Source: JBBKWX01 sp037969175
GTDB taxonomy: Bacteria > Bacteroidota > Bacteroidia > AKYH767-A > JBBKVM01
Reading direction: 5' to 3'
NCBI GenBank assembly: GCA_037969175.1
Contig: JBBKWX010000081.1
Span: 1-7,184, forward strand
DNA length: 7,184 bases
Positions 1 to 5,921 of this stretch are shown piece by piece (the first letter of the stretch is position 1; every line of letters begins with the position of its first letter). A model generated the notes under the pieces. The model did no database searches, was not told where the DNA came from, and saw only the letters and a program-made list of their open reading frames with translations. A program made the position numbers and the translations under genes.

Positions 1-467
1 ATGATGCGGTTGAAATCAAACAAAAGATCAGCCGTATTTCCGGTTTGAACCATCACTCCATTTTTCTTTAAACTGAATGTGATGTCACCGGGATATCCTA
101 TACTTTCTTTTTTCAAAAACATACCGACAGGAGCAGAGCCATCAAATGCTTTTGCTCTTTCCCAGGGAAGTCCTTTCGCCTTACATTCAGCCTGCAGATC
201 ACGCGCTGTAAAATCAATACCTATACCGATCTCTTCGAAATAAGCATCTGCAAATTTTGCCTGAATATTTTTACCATTCTTACAGATCTTCAATACCAAT
301 TCGATCTCGTGATGGACATCATTTGAAAAATCAGGAATATAAAAATGATAACCTGCACGGATCACCGCTGTTTCAGGTTTCATGAAAATTACGGGCTTAT
401 CAGGAATTTCATTTTTTAACTCCTTTGCATGCTCAGCATAATTTCTTCCAATACAGATCAACTTCAT
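1..467 (-). CDS. Fumarylacetoacetate hydrolase (FAH) family protein, C-terminus cut by window edge
   Basis: The reverse strand from the ATG at 467 reads open to the window edge, giving 155 complete codons without a stop. It begins MKLICIGRNYAEHAKEL, the usual opening of small FAH-family enzymes such as acylpyruvate or fumarylpyruvate hydrolases of the YcgM type, which are about 200-220 residues long. About three quarters of the protein is therefore present. Expected metal ligands are visible: E54 and E56 in HHEIELVLK, and D85 in GIGIDFTARDLQ. The active-site lysine K106 lies in ERAKAFDGSAPVG. Family members cleave C-C bonds in acylpyruvates or decarboxylate related oxo acids in the cytoplasm using Mg2+ or Mn2+. 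The exact substrate cannot be read from sequence. The start lies one base after the stop of the carbonic anhydrase gene (TAA-A-ATG), so translation is probably coupled and the two genes share a transcript. Family assignment is firm; substrate is unknown. Confidence 0.9.
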   Translation of the reverse strand, partial: MKLICIGRNYAEHAKELKNEIPDKPVIFMKPETAVIRAGYHFYIPDFSNDVHHEIELVLKICKNGKNIQAKFADAYFEEIGIGIDFTARDLQAECKAKGLPWERAKAFDGSAPVGMFLKKESIGYPGDITFSLKKNGVMVQTGNTADLLFDFNRI

Positions 468-468
468 T

Positions 469-1011
469 TTATTCTTCTTTTATTAAATACAACCTGTTAT
501 CCTCAACTACATAGAACATAGGTGCAACAACGATTTTGGGATATGCCATCCTCAATCGTTTTGCTTCTATGAGAATAAAATCCACTTCATTTCTGATCTC
601 ATTTTCCGGTTCATATCGGATGAAATGTGATTCAGCATGATCTCTTGACCATCCTGCTTTTTCCATCAATCCATTTATGAAATCTTCTTTCCTGGCTTGC
701 AGATTTACCATTCCGCAATTATTATGTCCGATCAAAACAATACATCTAACATCACCCACTGCAATGGCATAACTCACTCTGAATTCACTTTGTCTTAAAT
801 TAGCTCCACCTGATCGGATGATATATGCAAAATTATCCGGAATGATCAGGTGTTTACGACTATCCATACACATTCCGATCAGTATTTTTGCTTGTGCGTA
901 TGATTCATAGGGTTTGCCCATATTATGATAACGCAAAAGATCACCTATGGGTGAATCTAAATAAATTGAAGGAATATTTTCTTCATTGTTGACAGGTATT
1001 AATCTTTTCAT
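469..1011 (-). CDS. Beta-class carbonic anhydrase
   Basis: This 180-residue protein carries the zinc-site signature of beta-carbonic anhydrases, which interconvert CO2 and bicarbonate. C48, D50 and R52 lie in the CMDSR motif, where the Asp-Arg pair gates the zinc. H96 and C99 lie in HNNCGM and complete the Cys-His-Cys site. The segment IRSGGAN (65-71) sits where classical members have RNAGN, so this is a variant, possibly of the short bacterial clade. The protein is somewhat shorter than the 200-220 residues of well-studied members and has no signal peptide, so it should be cytoplasmic. An AGGA motif six bases before the ATG supports the chosen start. It follows the threonylcarbamoyladenylate synthase gene by 15 bases and precedes the FAH-family gene by one base. 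Carbonic anhydrase could supply bicarbonate, a substrate of the upstream tRNA-modifying enzyme, but that link is only inference. Activity is likely because all ligand residues are present. Confidence 0.93.
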   Translation of the reverse strand: MKRLIPVNNEENIPSIYLDSPIGDLLRYHNMGKPYESYAQAKILIGMCMDSRKHLIIPDNFAYIIRSGGANLRQSEFRVSYAIAVGDVRCIVLIGHNNCGMVNLQARKEDFINGLMEKAGWSRDHAESHFIRYEPENEIRNEVDFILIEAKRLRMAYPKIVVAPMFYVVEDNRLYLIKEE

Positions 1012-1021
1012 AATTTTTCCT
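1012..1021 (-). promoter_or_regulatory. Ribosome binding site of the carbonic anhydrase gene
   Basis: On the reverse strand AGGA (1018-1021) lies six bases before the ATG at 1011. It is one of the few clear Shine-Dalgarno-like motifs in this window. It fixes the carbonic anhydrase start and suggests independent initiation within the operon. Confidence 0.55.
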
Positions 1022-1026
1022 GATAT

Positions 1027-2010
1027 CTAAATATTCTGAGGTCGTTTGCTTGCTTTTATTAATCTATCCATAATAGCTAACCCTAAGCCTGTTTCAGGTA
1101 GCTTTTCAGCTATTATGATCCGGGTATTTATACTATCCAGTTTATGTAAAGCCGTGAATAAATTTGTTGCGGCTTCTGCAAGATCTCCCGTATCCGACAA
1201 TACTTCAAAATTACTATGTCTTGGTTTTACCCCGGGAGTTTTAAAAAATAAATAAGCTAAGTCTTCAACATCTTGAATTTCTTCATTTTCTTCAAAAAAT
1301 CGAAGAGGGGTAATAGGACTATAATGCCAGGGTAATAATCCCGGCGCTTCAACCATGGTAGCATCCGTTTTTTTGTAATGTTCTATTTGAGGTAAAATAG
1401 TTTTAAGATCTTCTAGTGAAAGACCACCGGGTCTTAATAAAACTGGAACCGCACCGGAAAGAGAAACGATGGTCGATTCTACACCCACTTTACAATCTCC
1501 GCCATCTAAAATAATATCTACACGACCATTTAATTGCTCATAAACATGCTGTGCATTTGTCGGACTTAAATATCCGAATGGGTTTGCACTTGGCGCTGCT
1601 ATCGGCACTCCGGCTTCTTGCAATAATCTCAACGCAATTTTGTTGTTTGGAATTCTTAATCCAACGGTATCCAATCCTGAGCTTACGAGATCCGGTACAA
1701 TTTCCTTTTTCTTCAAAACCAAAGTCAAGGGTCCGGGCCAAAATGCATCAGCTAAAATTTTAGCTATATCATTTGATTCAGCCAATTGATCCAGCATAGA
1801 AAATTCAGAAATATGAATGATCAGAGGATCAAAAGAAGGACGTTGTTTGGCTTCAAATATACTTGCCACAGCAAGCAGATCTAGTGCATTTGCGCCTAGT
1901 CCGTAAACGGTTTCAGTAGGGAAGGCAACCAATCCGCCATCACGAATGACTTTTGCAGCTCTGCTGATATTTTCTGCATTGGCCGGAAGAACTATCGTGT
2001 CACGTTGCAT
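1027..2010 (-). CDS. tsaC: L-threonylcarbamoyladenylate synthase, long Sua5-type
   Basis: This enzyme makes threonylcarbamoyl-AMP from threonine, bicarbonate and ATP, the first step of the universal t6A37 modification of ANN-decoding tRNAs, in the cytoplasm. The N-terminal YrdC/TsaC domain covers about residues 8-205. It shows FPTETVYGLG (30-39), KQRPSFDPL (55-63), FWPGPLTLVL (90-99), GLRIPNN (117-123), PIAAPSANPFG (136-146), the ESTIVSL segment (178-184) and LLRPGGLS (191-198). A linker with the PGLLPWHYSP motif (223-232) leads into a C-terminal Sua5 domain (about 233-327) ending GLGLAIMDRLIKAS. At 327 residues it matches the long Sua5/YwlC form rather than the short TsaC of about 190 residues; the linker is known to cover the active site in Sua5. 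The gene starts four bases after the exonuclease stop and ends 15 bases before the carbonic anhydrase. No key motif is missing, so it should be functional. Confidence 0.96.
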   Translation of the reverse strand: MQRDTIVLPANAENISRAAKVIRDGGLVAFPTETVYGLGANALDLLAVASIFEAKQRPSFDPLIIHISEFSMLDQLAESNDIAKILADAFWPGPLTLVLKKKEIVPDLVSSGLDTVGLRIPNNKIALRLLQEAGVPIAAPSANPFGYLSPTNAQHVYEQLNGRVDIILDGGDCKVGVESTIVSLSGAVPVLLRPGGLSLEDLKTILPQIEHYKKTDATMVEAPGLLPWHYSPITPLRFFEENEEIQDVEDLAYLFFKTPGVKPRHSNFEVLSDTGDLAEAATNLFTALHKLDSINTRIIIAEKLPETGLGLAIMDRLIKASKRPQNI

Positions 2011-2014
2011 CAGT

Positions 2015-2851
2015 TTAAGCTGAATTTCTTCCTCTCAATCTTAGTTCAGTAAGAATTTTTTTTGTCGACAAAGGAAAATCTCCATCCATCATCCATTTAT
2101 AATAGGAAGGATCTTTTGCAAAAACATCCGTCACACGCATGTTCTTGTATTTACCAAAGTTGAAAACTTCTTCGTCCTTTTCGTTAAAAACTATTCTGCC
2201 TGCAAGATCAACCCAATTACCAACAGTAGAGAATTCAGATAAGAAATTGATGTCATTTTCAAGATCATCATAATGTTCTATCTGTGCTTCCAAAATGTTG
2301 TAGGTTGCCATGTTATCGGCTTCTGCACTATGTGCATTGATCAACTCAGTACCACAATAAAATTTGTGTGCAGCTGCAAGAGTTCTTTGTTCTTTTTTGT
2401 GAAAAATATTCTGCACATCAACCAACTTTCTTTTGCGAACATCAAAATCAACTTCTGCTCTTAAAAATTCTTCAACCAATAATGGAACATCGAATTTATT
2501 AGAATTATATCCTGCCAGATCGCATTTATCCAAAAACTTATTCAGGTCATGTGCAACATCCTTAAAGAGGGGTTTATCCGCAACATCTTTGTCGTAGATC
2601 CCATGTATAGCACTGGATGAGGGAGGAATAGGCATACCGGGATTTATTTTCTCTGTCCTGATTTCCTTACTTCCATCCGGCATGATCTTCAGAAAAGAAT
2701 ATTCCACAATTCTATCCGCTCCTACATTTACTCCTGTAGTTTCAAGATCGAAAAATGCGATAGGACGGGTTAGATTTAATTTTGATTTTGTTGATTCGCC
2801 TGAAGGTTTATTTTCCTCCTGATGAAAAAGGTCCGGTTGTTCTTGCTCCAT
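2015..2851 (-). CDS. DEDDh-family 3'-5' exonuclease (DnaQ-like) with ExoX-type C-terminal domain
   Basis: This 278-residue protein has an RNase T/DnaQ exonuclease fold at about residues 29-195. The acidic metal ligands are visible: D35 and E37 in FFDLETTG, D121 in NSNKFDVPLL, and H174 plus D179 in the HSAEADNMAT motif, which defines the DEDDh subtype. SSAIHGI (79-85) is the usual Exo II neighbourhood. The C-terminal part (about 228-270, FNFGKYKNMRVTDV...YYKWMM...) resembles the small domain found at the C-terminus of exodeoxyribonuclease X and in DUF3820-type proteins. It is not fused to a polymerase, so it may act in DNA repair, proofreading in trans or RNA trimming; the substrate is unknown. 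The extreme N-terminus carries QPDLF (residues 5-9), which resembles a sliding-clamp-binding peptide. The start lies six bases after the stop of the PD40 gene and the stop lies four bases before the next start, so it is embedded in the operon. Confidence 0.92.
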   Translation of the reverse strand: MEQEQPDLFHQEENKPSGESTKSKLNLTRPIAFFDLETTGVNVGADRIVEYSFLKIMPDGSKEIRTEKINPGMPIPPSSSAIHGIYDKDVADKPLFKDVAHDLNKFLDKCDLAGYNSNKFDVPLLVEEFLRAEVDFDVRKRKLVDVQNIFHKKEQRTLAAAHKFYCGTELINAHSAEADNMATYNILEAQIEHYDDLENDINFLSEFSTVGNWVDLAGRIVFNEKDEEVFNFGKYKNMRVTDVFAKDPSYYKWMMDGDFPLSTKKILTELRLRGRNSA

Positions 2852-2857
2852 AATCTT

Positions 2858-4486
2858 TTACTCTTGCCCCTGATCCAGGTTCATTATTATAAATTTACTT
2901 TTTTCTTTTGTTCCATCGAGCTGTGGTACTACAAGCTCTTCATCGTAATCAGTAAAACCGGGTGAAGTCAGTTTTATTTTATAGCTTCCTTTTGGAACTG
3001 CAATTGATATCCTCCCCGTATTCGGGTGACATGTATAAGTTCCTACGATCTTATCTTCTTTAGTCGTAACGGTAGCCATTGCGATCAAAGGACCATCAAA
3101 TGGTTTATTCAAAGTGATACGATAGACCATCAGGCTTTCGTTCACTGTCACATCCGGAAATTCAACTTTGTATATGTCAAGCATTCCTAGTCCTTCCGGA
3201 CGAAGAAGTGCAGTGTATGCAGATTTCCCATCTGCAGAAAATGAAGCTGAAAAATTATCATTCGCATCGTTGAAAGGATAGCCCATATTTTCAGGTTTAG
3301 ACCAGGTTGAATTATTTTCGTCCCATTCTGATTTGAAAATATCATAACCACCCATGCTATCAAATCCTTTTGAAGCAAAGTATAAAGTTTTACCATCCGG
3401 ACTGATGAATGGTGCATCTTCGTCTTCACTACTATTTAGCAAAGCGCCCATATTTTCAGGGGTTCCAAAGCCACCCGTAGGCAATCTCTTAGCAGTGTAA
3501 AGATCTAATCCTCCATTTCCACCCTTGGTATTAGATGCAAAATAAATGCTCATCCCATCAGGACTTAAACATCCTGCAGATTCATCATCTTTTGTATTCA
3601 CCATTCCGGCTATCGACTCAGGTTTTAGGAAAGACTTGCCTTTCATCTCGGCGATAAAAAGATCACCTGCAGGGGTATTATCATCTCCATAAAGGATCAA
3701 TGTTTTGCCATCAGGGCTTAAATAAACGATCAGATCATCGTTAGCACTGTTGACCATGGCACCGATGTTCTTTGCTTTTGCACGCAGGCCTTCTACCATT
3801 TGTGACCAGAAAATATCGGAAGTATTTACGCCACTTGCATCTACCATTCCACCCAAATTTCCTTTGCGACGAGTAGTGAATAATAAAACGGATTCATCGC
3901 CACTGATCATGGGATTGTATTCCTGATCAGCTGAGTTTATAAGTTTACCCAGATTTTCAAATTTGATATTCACCGGATTTTTAATGTGGAATTTTCCATT
4001 TTCACACATTTCAATAAGCCGGTTCAAATTCGAATTTACTTTTGTTCCATTAATCTCCCGATATTTTTGATAAGCAGATATCGCATCTTCAAACTGATTT
4101 GCAAAATGATAGGCTCTCCCCAGTTCGTAATAAGTATCCTTGGGAGCATCTTTATAATCCTTGATCTTTTCAAGATATTGGATTCCGGCGGTTCTGTCTA
4201 TCCAGGTATTATTATAACTAACGCCGATCTTATAATTATAATCCACATGATCGGGGCTGCCTTTTAAGAGTTGTAAATAGGACTCAAGGCTGGAAGTATA
4301 ATCTCCTGCATTAAAAGCGGCATTACCGTCTTTCTTTGCCACCTTTTCTGCTTCAGGAGTGAGGGGCTTACCTTTTTGAGAAAAAGATGATGTACTGATA
4401 AACAACAACCCTGCGAGTAGAAGGATATAATTCTTAGCTGCCATAGTAACCGTTTTCACAAATATACGATTCTTAGGCATGAGCAT
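2858..4486 (-). CDS. Secreted TPR / PD40 beta-propeller protein (PorE-like, no OmpA domain)
   Basis: The 542-residue product starts with a signal peptide (hydrophobic stretch about 20-34, probable cleavage in SFS-Q around residue 36) and has no lipobox cysteine, so it should be exported by Sec to the periplasm or outer-membrane face. TPR-like helices follow at about 44-165. Five propeller blades each open with a repeated [EK][NS][ILM][GA]...N[STD] segment and continue with the PD40 pattern, for example YLSPDGKTLILY (255-266), CLSPDGMSIYFAS (306-318), FISPDGKTLYFAS (360-372) and SFSADGKSAYTAL (415-427). Residues about 452-535 look like a carboxypeptidase-regulatory-like beta-sandwich with PKGSYKIKLTSPGF. 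This order matches PorE-type proteins of Bacteroidota, but the usual C-terminal OmpA peptidoglycan-binding domain is absent and the exonuclease gene starts six bases after the stop. The start is uncertain: M1, M3 and M15 (ATG at 4444) all fit, and M15 gives the most ordinary signal peptide. Its role is unknown; an envelope scaffold is inferred. Confidence 0.85.
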   Translation of the reverse strand: MLMPKNRIFVKTVTMAAKNYILLLAGLLFISTSSFSQKGKPLTPEAEKVAKKDGNAAFNAGDYTSSLESYLQLLKGSPDHVDYNYKIGVSYNNTWIDRTAGIQYLEKIKDYKDAPKDTYYELGRAYHFANQFEDAISAYQKYREINGTKVNSNLNRLIEMCENGKFHIKNPVNIKFENLGKLINSADQEYNPMISGDESVLLFTTRRKGNLGGMVDASGVNTSDIFWSQMVEGLRAKAKNIGAMVNSANDDLIVYLSPDGKTLILYGDDNTPAGDLFIAEMKGKSFLKPESIAGMVNTKDDESAGCLSPDGMSIYFASNTKGGNGGLDLYTAKRLPTGGFGTPENMGALLNSSEDEDAPFISPDGKTLYFASKGFDSMGGYDIFKSEWDENNSTWSKPENMGYPFNDANDNFSASFSADGKSAYTALLRPEGLGMLDIYKVEFPDVTVNESLMVYRITLNKPFDGPLIAMATVTTKEDKIVGTYTCHPNTGRISIAVPKGSYKIKLTSPGFTDYDEELVVPQLDGTKEKSKFIIMNLDQGQE

Positions 4487-4507
4487 ACTATGCTGAATTA
4501 ATTTTGA

Positions 4508-5848
4508 TTATACAGTTCTGTCCATATCGAATGCTTCCAAAATATCAGCGACACGACGGATAAATCTTCCACCCAAAGCACCATCAACAATGCGGTGATC
4601 GTATGACATGGATAGGAACATCATGTGACGGATACCGATGGTATCGCCTTGTGGAGTTTCGATAACAGCCGGTTTTTTCTGGATAGCACCTGTAGCCATG
4701 ATAGCCACCTGTGGCTGGTTGATGATAGGCGTGCCCATCACGTTTCCAAAAGTACCAACGTTTGTCAAAGTGAAAGTACCACCCTGAATATCGTCGGGCT
4801 GAAGCTTGTTATTTCTAGCACGGTTGGCCAGATCATTCACTGCCTTGGTCAAGCCCAGCAGGTTCATCTGATCTGCATTTTTGATCACCGGCACGATCAG
4901 GTTACCCGAAGGAAGAGCTGCTGCCATTCCGATATTGATATTTTTCTTGATGATGATCTTGGTACCGTCGAGCGATACATTGATCATTGGCATTTCTTTT
5001 ATAACCTGTGCTATGGCTTCGATGAAGATAGGAGTGAAGGTGATTTTTTCTCCCTCTCTCTTCTCAAAACTGCTTTTGATCTTGTTTCTCCAAAGCACCA
5101 TGTTGGTCACATCGGCCTCTACAAAAGAAGTAACGTGAGGGGAAGTATGTTTTGACATCACCATATGCTCGGAGATGAGCTTACGCATTCTGTCCATCTC
5201 TACGATCTCGATGTTTCCTGACATCGAAACGGCGGGGGATGCGGCAGGGGCGTCCGGCCGGACGCCCCTACCTGTGGCTGGTGCCGGGGACGGTGCCGGG
5301 GCGTCCTTCCGGACGCCCTTACCGCTCACATAAGCAAGCATATCTTTTTTGGTCACCCGGCCTTCAAGACCTGTACCCGGTATGGTTTCCAGTTCAGCAC
5401 TGGCTATGCCTTCCTGCTGAGCGATGCTGCGCACCAATGGCGAATAAAATCTACCTGTTGTAGGGGCGTCCTGCGGGACGCCCGTACTTGGTGTGCTCAT
5501 GGCTGGCGTAGGGGCAGTTTGGGTTGGCGTTTGGGTTGGGGTTGGTGGCGCAACTGCCACCGGCGTAGAAGCCGTCACATGTGGTTCGGTCACAACCGGA
5601 GCATCCCCTTCAGCACCGATGATCGCGATCACGGCACCTACCTTTACCACATCACCTTCTTTGAATAATGTTTTTAGAATAACACCGGATGTGGGTGCAG
5701 GAACTTCCGAATCAACTTTATCAGTAGCAATTTCCAACACACTTTCTTCAGCATCTACCTTGTCGCCTTCGTTCTTCAACCACTTCAGAATAGTCGCTTC
5801 TGCAACACTTTCGCCCATCTTGGGCATGATCATTTCAACCTGTGCCAT
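4508..5848 (-). CDS. 2-oxo acid dehydrogenase E2 component (dihydrolipoamide acyltransferase)
   Basis: This 446-residue E2 subunit transfers acyl groups from lipoate to CoA in a cytoplasmic 2-oxo acid dehydrogenase complex. Domains in order are: a lipoyl domain at 1-78 with the lipoyl-lysine K44 in ATDKVDSEV; a Pro/Ala/Thr-rich linker at 83-131; a peripheral subunit-binding domain at about 134-174 (YSPLVRSIAQQEG...GTGLEGRVTKKDML) that docks E1/E3; a second linker at 175-211; and the catalytic core at about 214-446 with SMSYDHRIVDG containing H418 and D422. Nothing essential is missing. The substrate (2-oxoglutarate, branched-chain oxo acids or pyruvate) is not certain, because no E1 or E3 gene is in view. 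The NIEIVEMDRMRKLISEHM opening and SPHVTSF segment suggest the branched-chain/2-oxoglutarate side. Both linkers contain in-frame GC-rich palindromes (separate entries), and the linker DNA is clearly richer in GC than the rest of the window. AAGG seven bases before the ATG supports the start. Confidence 0.95.
   Translation of the reverse strand: MAQVEMIMPKMGESVAEATILKWLKNEGDKVDAEESVLEIATDKVDSEVPAPTSGVILKTLFKEGDVVKVGAVIAIIGAEGDAPVVTEPHVTASTPVAVAPPTPTQTPTQTAPTPAMSTPSTGVPQDAPTTGRFYSPLVRSIAQQEGIASAELETIPGTGLEGRVTKKDMLAYVSGKGVRKDAPAPSPAPATGRGVRPDAPAASPAVSMSGNIEIVEMDRMRKLISEHMVMSKHTSPHVTSFVEADVTNMVLWRNKIKSSFEKREGEKITFTPIFIEAIAQVIKEMPMINVSLDGTKIIIKKNINIGMAAALPSGNLIVPVIKNADQMNLLGLTKAVNDLANRARNNKLQPDDIQGGTFTLTNVGTFGNVMGTPIINQPQVAIMATGAIQKKPAVIETPQGDTIGIRHMMFLSMSYDHRIVDGALGGRFIRRVADILEAFDMDRTV
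5246..5269. repeat. REP-like palindrome copy 1, perfect 24-base palindrome, coding
   Basis: Bases 5246-5269 equal their own reverse complement: AGGGGCGTCCGG followed by CCGGACGCCCCT. The element lies in the E2 gene between the subunit-binding and catalytic domains and encodes GVRPDAP (residues 195-201) on the reverse strand. It can form a 12-pair GC-rich stem, or rather a stem with a small loop, in the mRNA. Confidence 0.85.
5299..5318. repeat. REP-like palindrome copy 2, coding
   Basis: GGGCGTCC (5299-5306) and its exact reverse complement GGACGCCC (5311-5318) flank a four-base loop. It lies directly after the subunit-binding domain and encodes GVRKDA (residues 178-183). Its centre is 51 bases from copy 1, so both are read in the same frame. 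Confidence 0.85.
5460..5487. repeat. REP-like palindrome copy 3, coding
   Basis: The same eight-base arms, GGGCGTCC (5464-5471) and GGACGCCC (5476-5483), flank a four-base loop. The inverted repeat extends outward to GTA/TAC at 5460-5462 and 5485-5487 with one mismatch (5463/5484), making this the longest copy. It lies in the first linker just before the subunit-binding domain and encodes GVPQDAPT (residues 123-130). Its centre is 165 bases from copy 2, again a multiple of three. Confidence 0.85.
5517..5545 (-). repeat. Short Pro-Thr-Gln coding microrepeat in the first E2 linker
   Basis: An 11-base word, GTTTGGGTTGG on the plus strand, occurs at 5517-5527 and again at 5529-5539, followed by a shorter GTTGG. 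On the coding strand this gives PTPTQTPTQT (residues 102-111). Low-complexity Pro/Thr sequence is normal for E2 linkers, which swing the lipoyl domain between active sites. Confidence 0.65.
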
Positions 5849-5921
5849 AAAAATACCTTGTTTTACCGGTGATGCCGGGAGCGCAAAAATAGGAATAATG
5901 ATGCAATAATGGAAAGACCGA
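5849..5921 (-). promoter_or_regulatory. Intergenic leader with probable Bacteroidota-type promoter for the E2 operon
   Basis: On the reverse strand TATTTTTG (5884-5891) matches the -7 pattern TAnnTTTG. TTTC (5912-5915) lies 20 bases upstream as a near-match to the -33 TTTG. Transcription would begin near 5877-5879, leaving a leader of about 30 bases. The leader contains a short CCGG-loop-CCGG inverted repeat (5866-5878) and an AAGG motif (5856-5859) seven bases before the E2 ATG. This is the largest gap in the window. It separates the envelope gene from the E2-led gene run and has no convincing terminator. The call rests on motif matches only. Confidence 0.45.

Larger units (their letters stand above)
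5222..5323 (-). repeat. Tandem 51-base (17-codon) repeat in the second E2 linker
   Basis: Two adjacent 51-base units, 5273-5323 (residues 176-192) and 5222-5272 (residues 193-209), encode G[KR]GVR[KP]DAPA followed by a Ser/Pro/Ala-rich tail. The first 26 bases agree at 23 positions and the rest has diverged more. Each unit contains one copy of the palindromic element. A tandem duplication of one element plus its flank is the simplest explanation. Two separate insertions are the alternative. Confidence 0.75.

Noticed and set aside
4625..5155. Plus-strand open frame of 176 codons opposite the E2 catalytic domain
   Set aside because: It lies fully antisense to a conserved enzyme domain, shows no recognisable motif or start signal, and its composition follows the E2 codons.
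5239..5463. Plus-strand open frame rich in G-R-P repeats
   Set aside because: The repeated peptide arises from the palindromes read in another frame; it is antisense to the E2 linker and has no independent support.
5246..5487. CRISPR array or transcription terminators
   Set aside because: Spacing of the palindromes is unequal (51 and 165 bases), no regular spacers exist, and the stems lie within an intact reading frame without following U-runs on the coding strand.
5866..5878. CCGG-loop-CCGG as terminator of the upstream envelope gene
   Set aside because: The stem is only four pairs, and the bases that follow it on the coding strand (AAAACAAGG) give no U-run.
5493..5909. Plus-strand open frame of 138 codons opposite the E2 N-terminus
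   Set aside because: Antisense to the lipoyl domain and first linker; the low-complexity Val/Gly start mirrors the Pro/Thr linker.
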